DNA of 5,687 nt from positions 1 through 5,687 of the forward strand of contig CALANC010000076.1 of the NCBI GenBank assembly GCA_937925895.1, in the 5' to 3' direction. Below, in pieces: positions 5,598-5,687 of this stretch. Position 1 is the first letter of the stretch, and each line of letters begins with the position of its first letter. Both the position numbers and the translations under genes were made by a program. A model generated the notes under the pieces. It was not told the origin of the DNA, did not search any database, and saw only the letters and a list, made by a program, of their open reading frames with translations. The stretch comes from an uncultured Desulfobacterales bacterium (GTDB lineage Bacteria > Desulfobacterota > Desulfobacteria > Desulfobacterales > UBA11574).

Positions 5598-5622
5598 ATA
5601 GACCCGATTGGTCCATCCGGGG
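5582..5622 (-). terminator. First attenuator terminator (T1)
   Basis: On the minus strand CCCCGGATGGACC (5622-5610) pairs with GGTCTATCCGGGG (5604-5592), thirteen pairs with one G·U, and is followed by TTTTTATTTT (5591-5582). It is a strong intrinsic terminator about 50 bases before the aroF-pheA start. Its 5' arm is also complementary to an upstream segment, which makes it conditional. Confidence 0.9.
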
Positions 5623-5656
5623 TGAGTAACTTACGGCGTTATTCTACCGGATGGAC
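5611..5656 (-). promoter_or_regulatory. Antiterminator stem (A:B) of the Phe attenuator
   Basis: On the minus strand GTCCATCCGG (5656-5647) is perfectly complementary to CCGGATGGAC (5620-5611), which is most of the 5' arm of the first terminator. The two pairings exclude each other. Segment A lies inside the last codons of the Phe-rich leader frame, whose stop is at 5641-5639. A ribosome that finishes the leader therefore covers A and lets the terminator form. One stalled on the upstream Phe codons leaves A free. Confidence 0.75.
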
Positions 5657-5686
5657 GCTCCTAAAGCTAAAAAAGAAGCATCCAAA
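5639..5686 (-). CDS. Phe-rich leader peptide, 3' part only (PheL-like)
   Basis: The frame enters from the right edge and reads FGCFFFSFRSVHPVE before TAA at 5641-5639, with five Phe in the first eight codons (TTT, TTC, TTT, TTT, TTT). This is the signature of a leader peptide whose translation senses charged tRNA-Phe, as in E. coli pheA. It lies directly upstream of an antiterminator/terminator pair and of a Phe biosynthesis gene, which fits this role. The start codon and ribosome binding site lie beyond the window, so its full length is unknown. It could instead be the tail of an ordinary upstream gene, but the Phe run and the position of the stop relative to segment A argue against that. 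Confidence 0.7.
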   Translation of the reverse strand, partial: FGCFFFSFRSVHPVE

Positions 5687-5687
5687 A

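Noticed and set aside
5667..5681. Short minus-strand frame ATG CTT CTT TTT TAG (MLLF) as the leader peptide
   Set aside because: It has only one Phe codon and no visible ribosome binding site, and its stop lies further from segment A. The overlapping frame with five Phe codons ending at 5639 fits an attenuator far better.

Overview
The window reads as an ordinary chromosomal stretch of a Gram-negative, probably anaerobic bacterium. My best guess is the former Deltaproteobacteria (Desulfobacterota). This rests on the mix of genes, the fused DAHP synthase–prephenate dehydratase, and the degenerate octamer repeats and small palindromic element between genes. It is an inference, because no rRNA or other marker gene is present.

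Layout from left to right. Bases 45-224 hold a 180-base non-coding element with terminal inverted repeats and two internal hairpins, resembling a MITE. It ends ten bases from the stop codon of a leftward gene (234-1931) for a GH13 subfamily 18 sugar phosphorylase (sucrose / glucosylglycerate phosphorylase type). A divergent intergenic region (1932-2111) separates it from a rightward gamma-class carbonic anhydrase-like gene (2112-2648), whose last codons and stop are built into an intrinsic terminator. Next is about 420 bases without an intact gene (2649-3070), bounded by two inverted arrays of a degenerate 8-base repeat and holding hairpins and a possible gene remnant. A leftward gene for a small beta-rich protein of unknown function (3071-3481) follows, with a very good sigma-70 promoter and a palindromic site in its leader.

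The main feature is at the right: a leftward 625-residue fusion of type I-beta DAHP synthase to prephenate dehydratase with a C-terminal ACT domain (3654-5531). Its leader (5545-5687) looks like a complete Phe attenuator apart from the start of the leader peptide, which lies beyond the window. It contains a Phe-rich reading frame, an antiterminator stem overlapping the end of that frame, and two tandem intrinsic terminators. The second terminator's U-tract abuts the Shine-Dalgarno sequence. The pairing arms form a chain of five segments, so that opening the first terminator could also open the second. First-step shikimate synthesis and the committed Phe step would thus share one polypeptide, one ACT domain and one attenuator. 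The other genes show no clear functional link to it or to each other.
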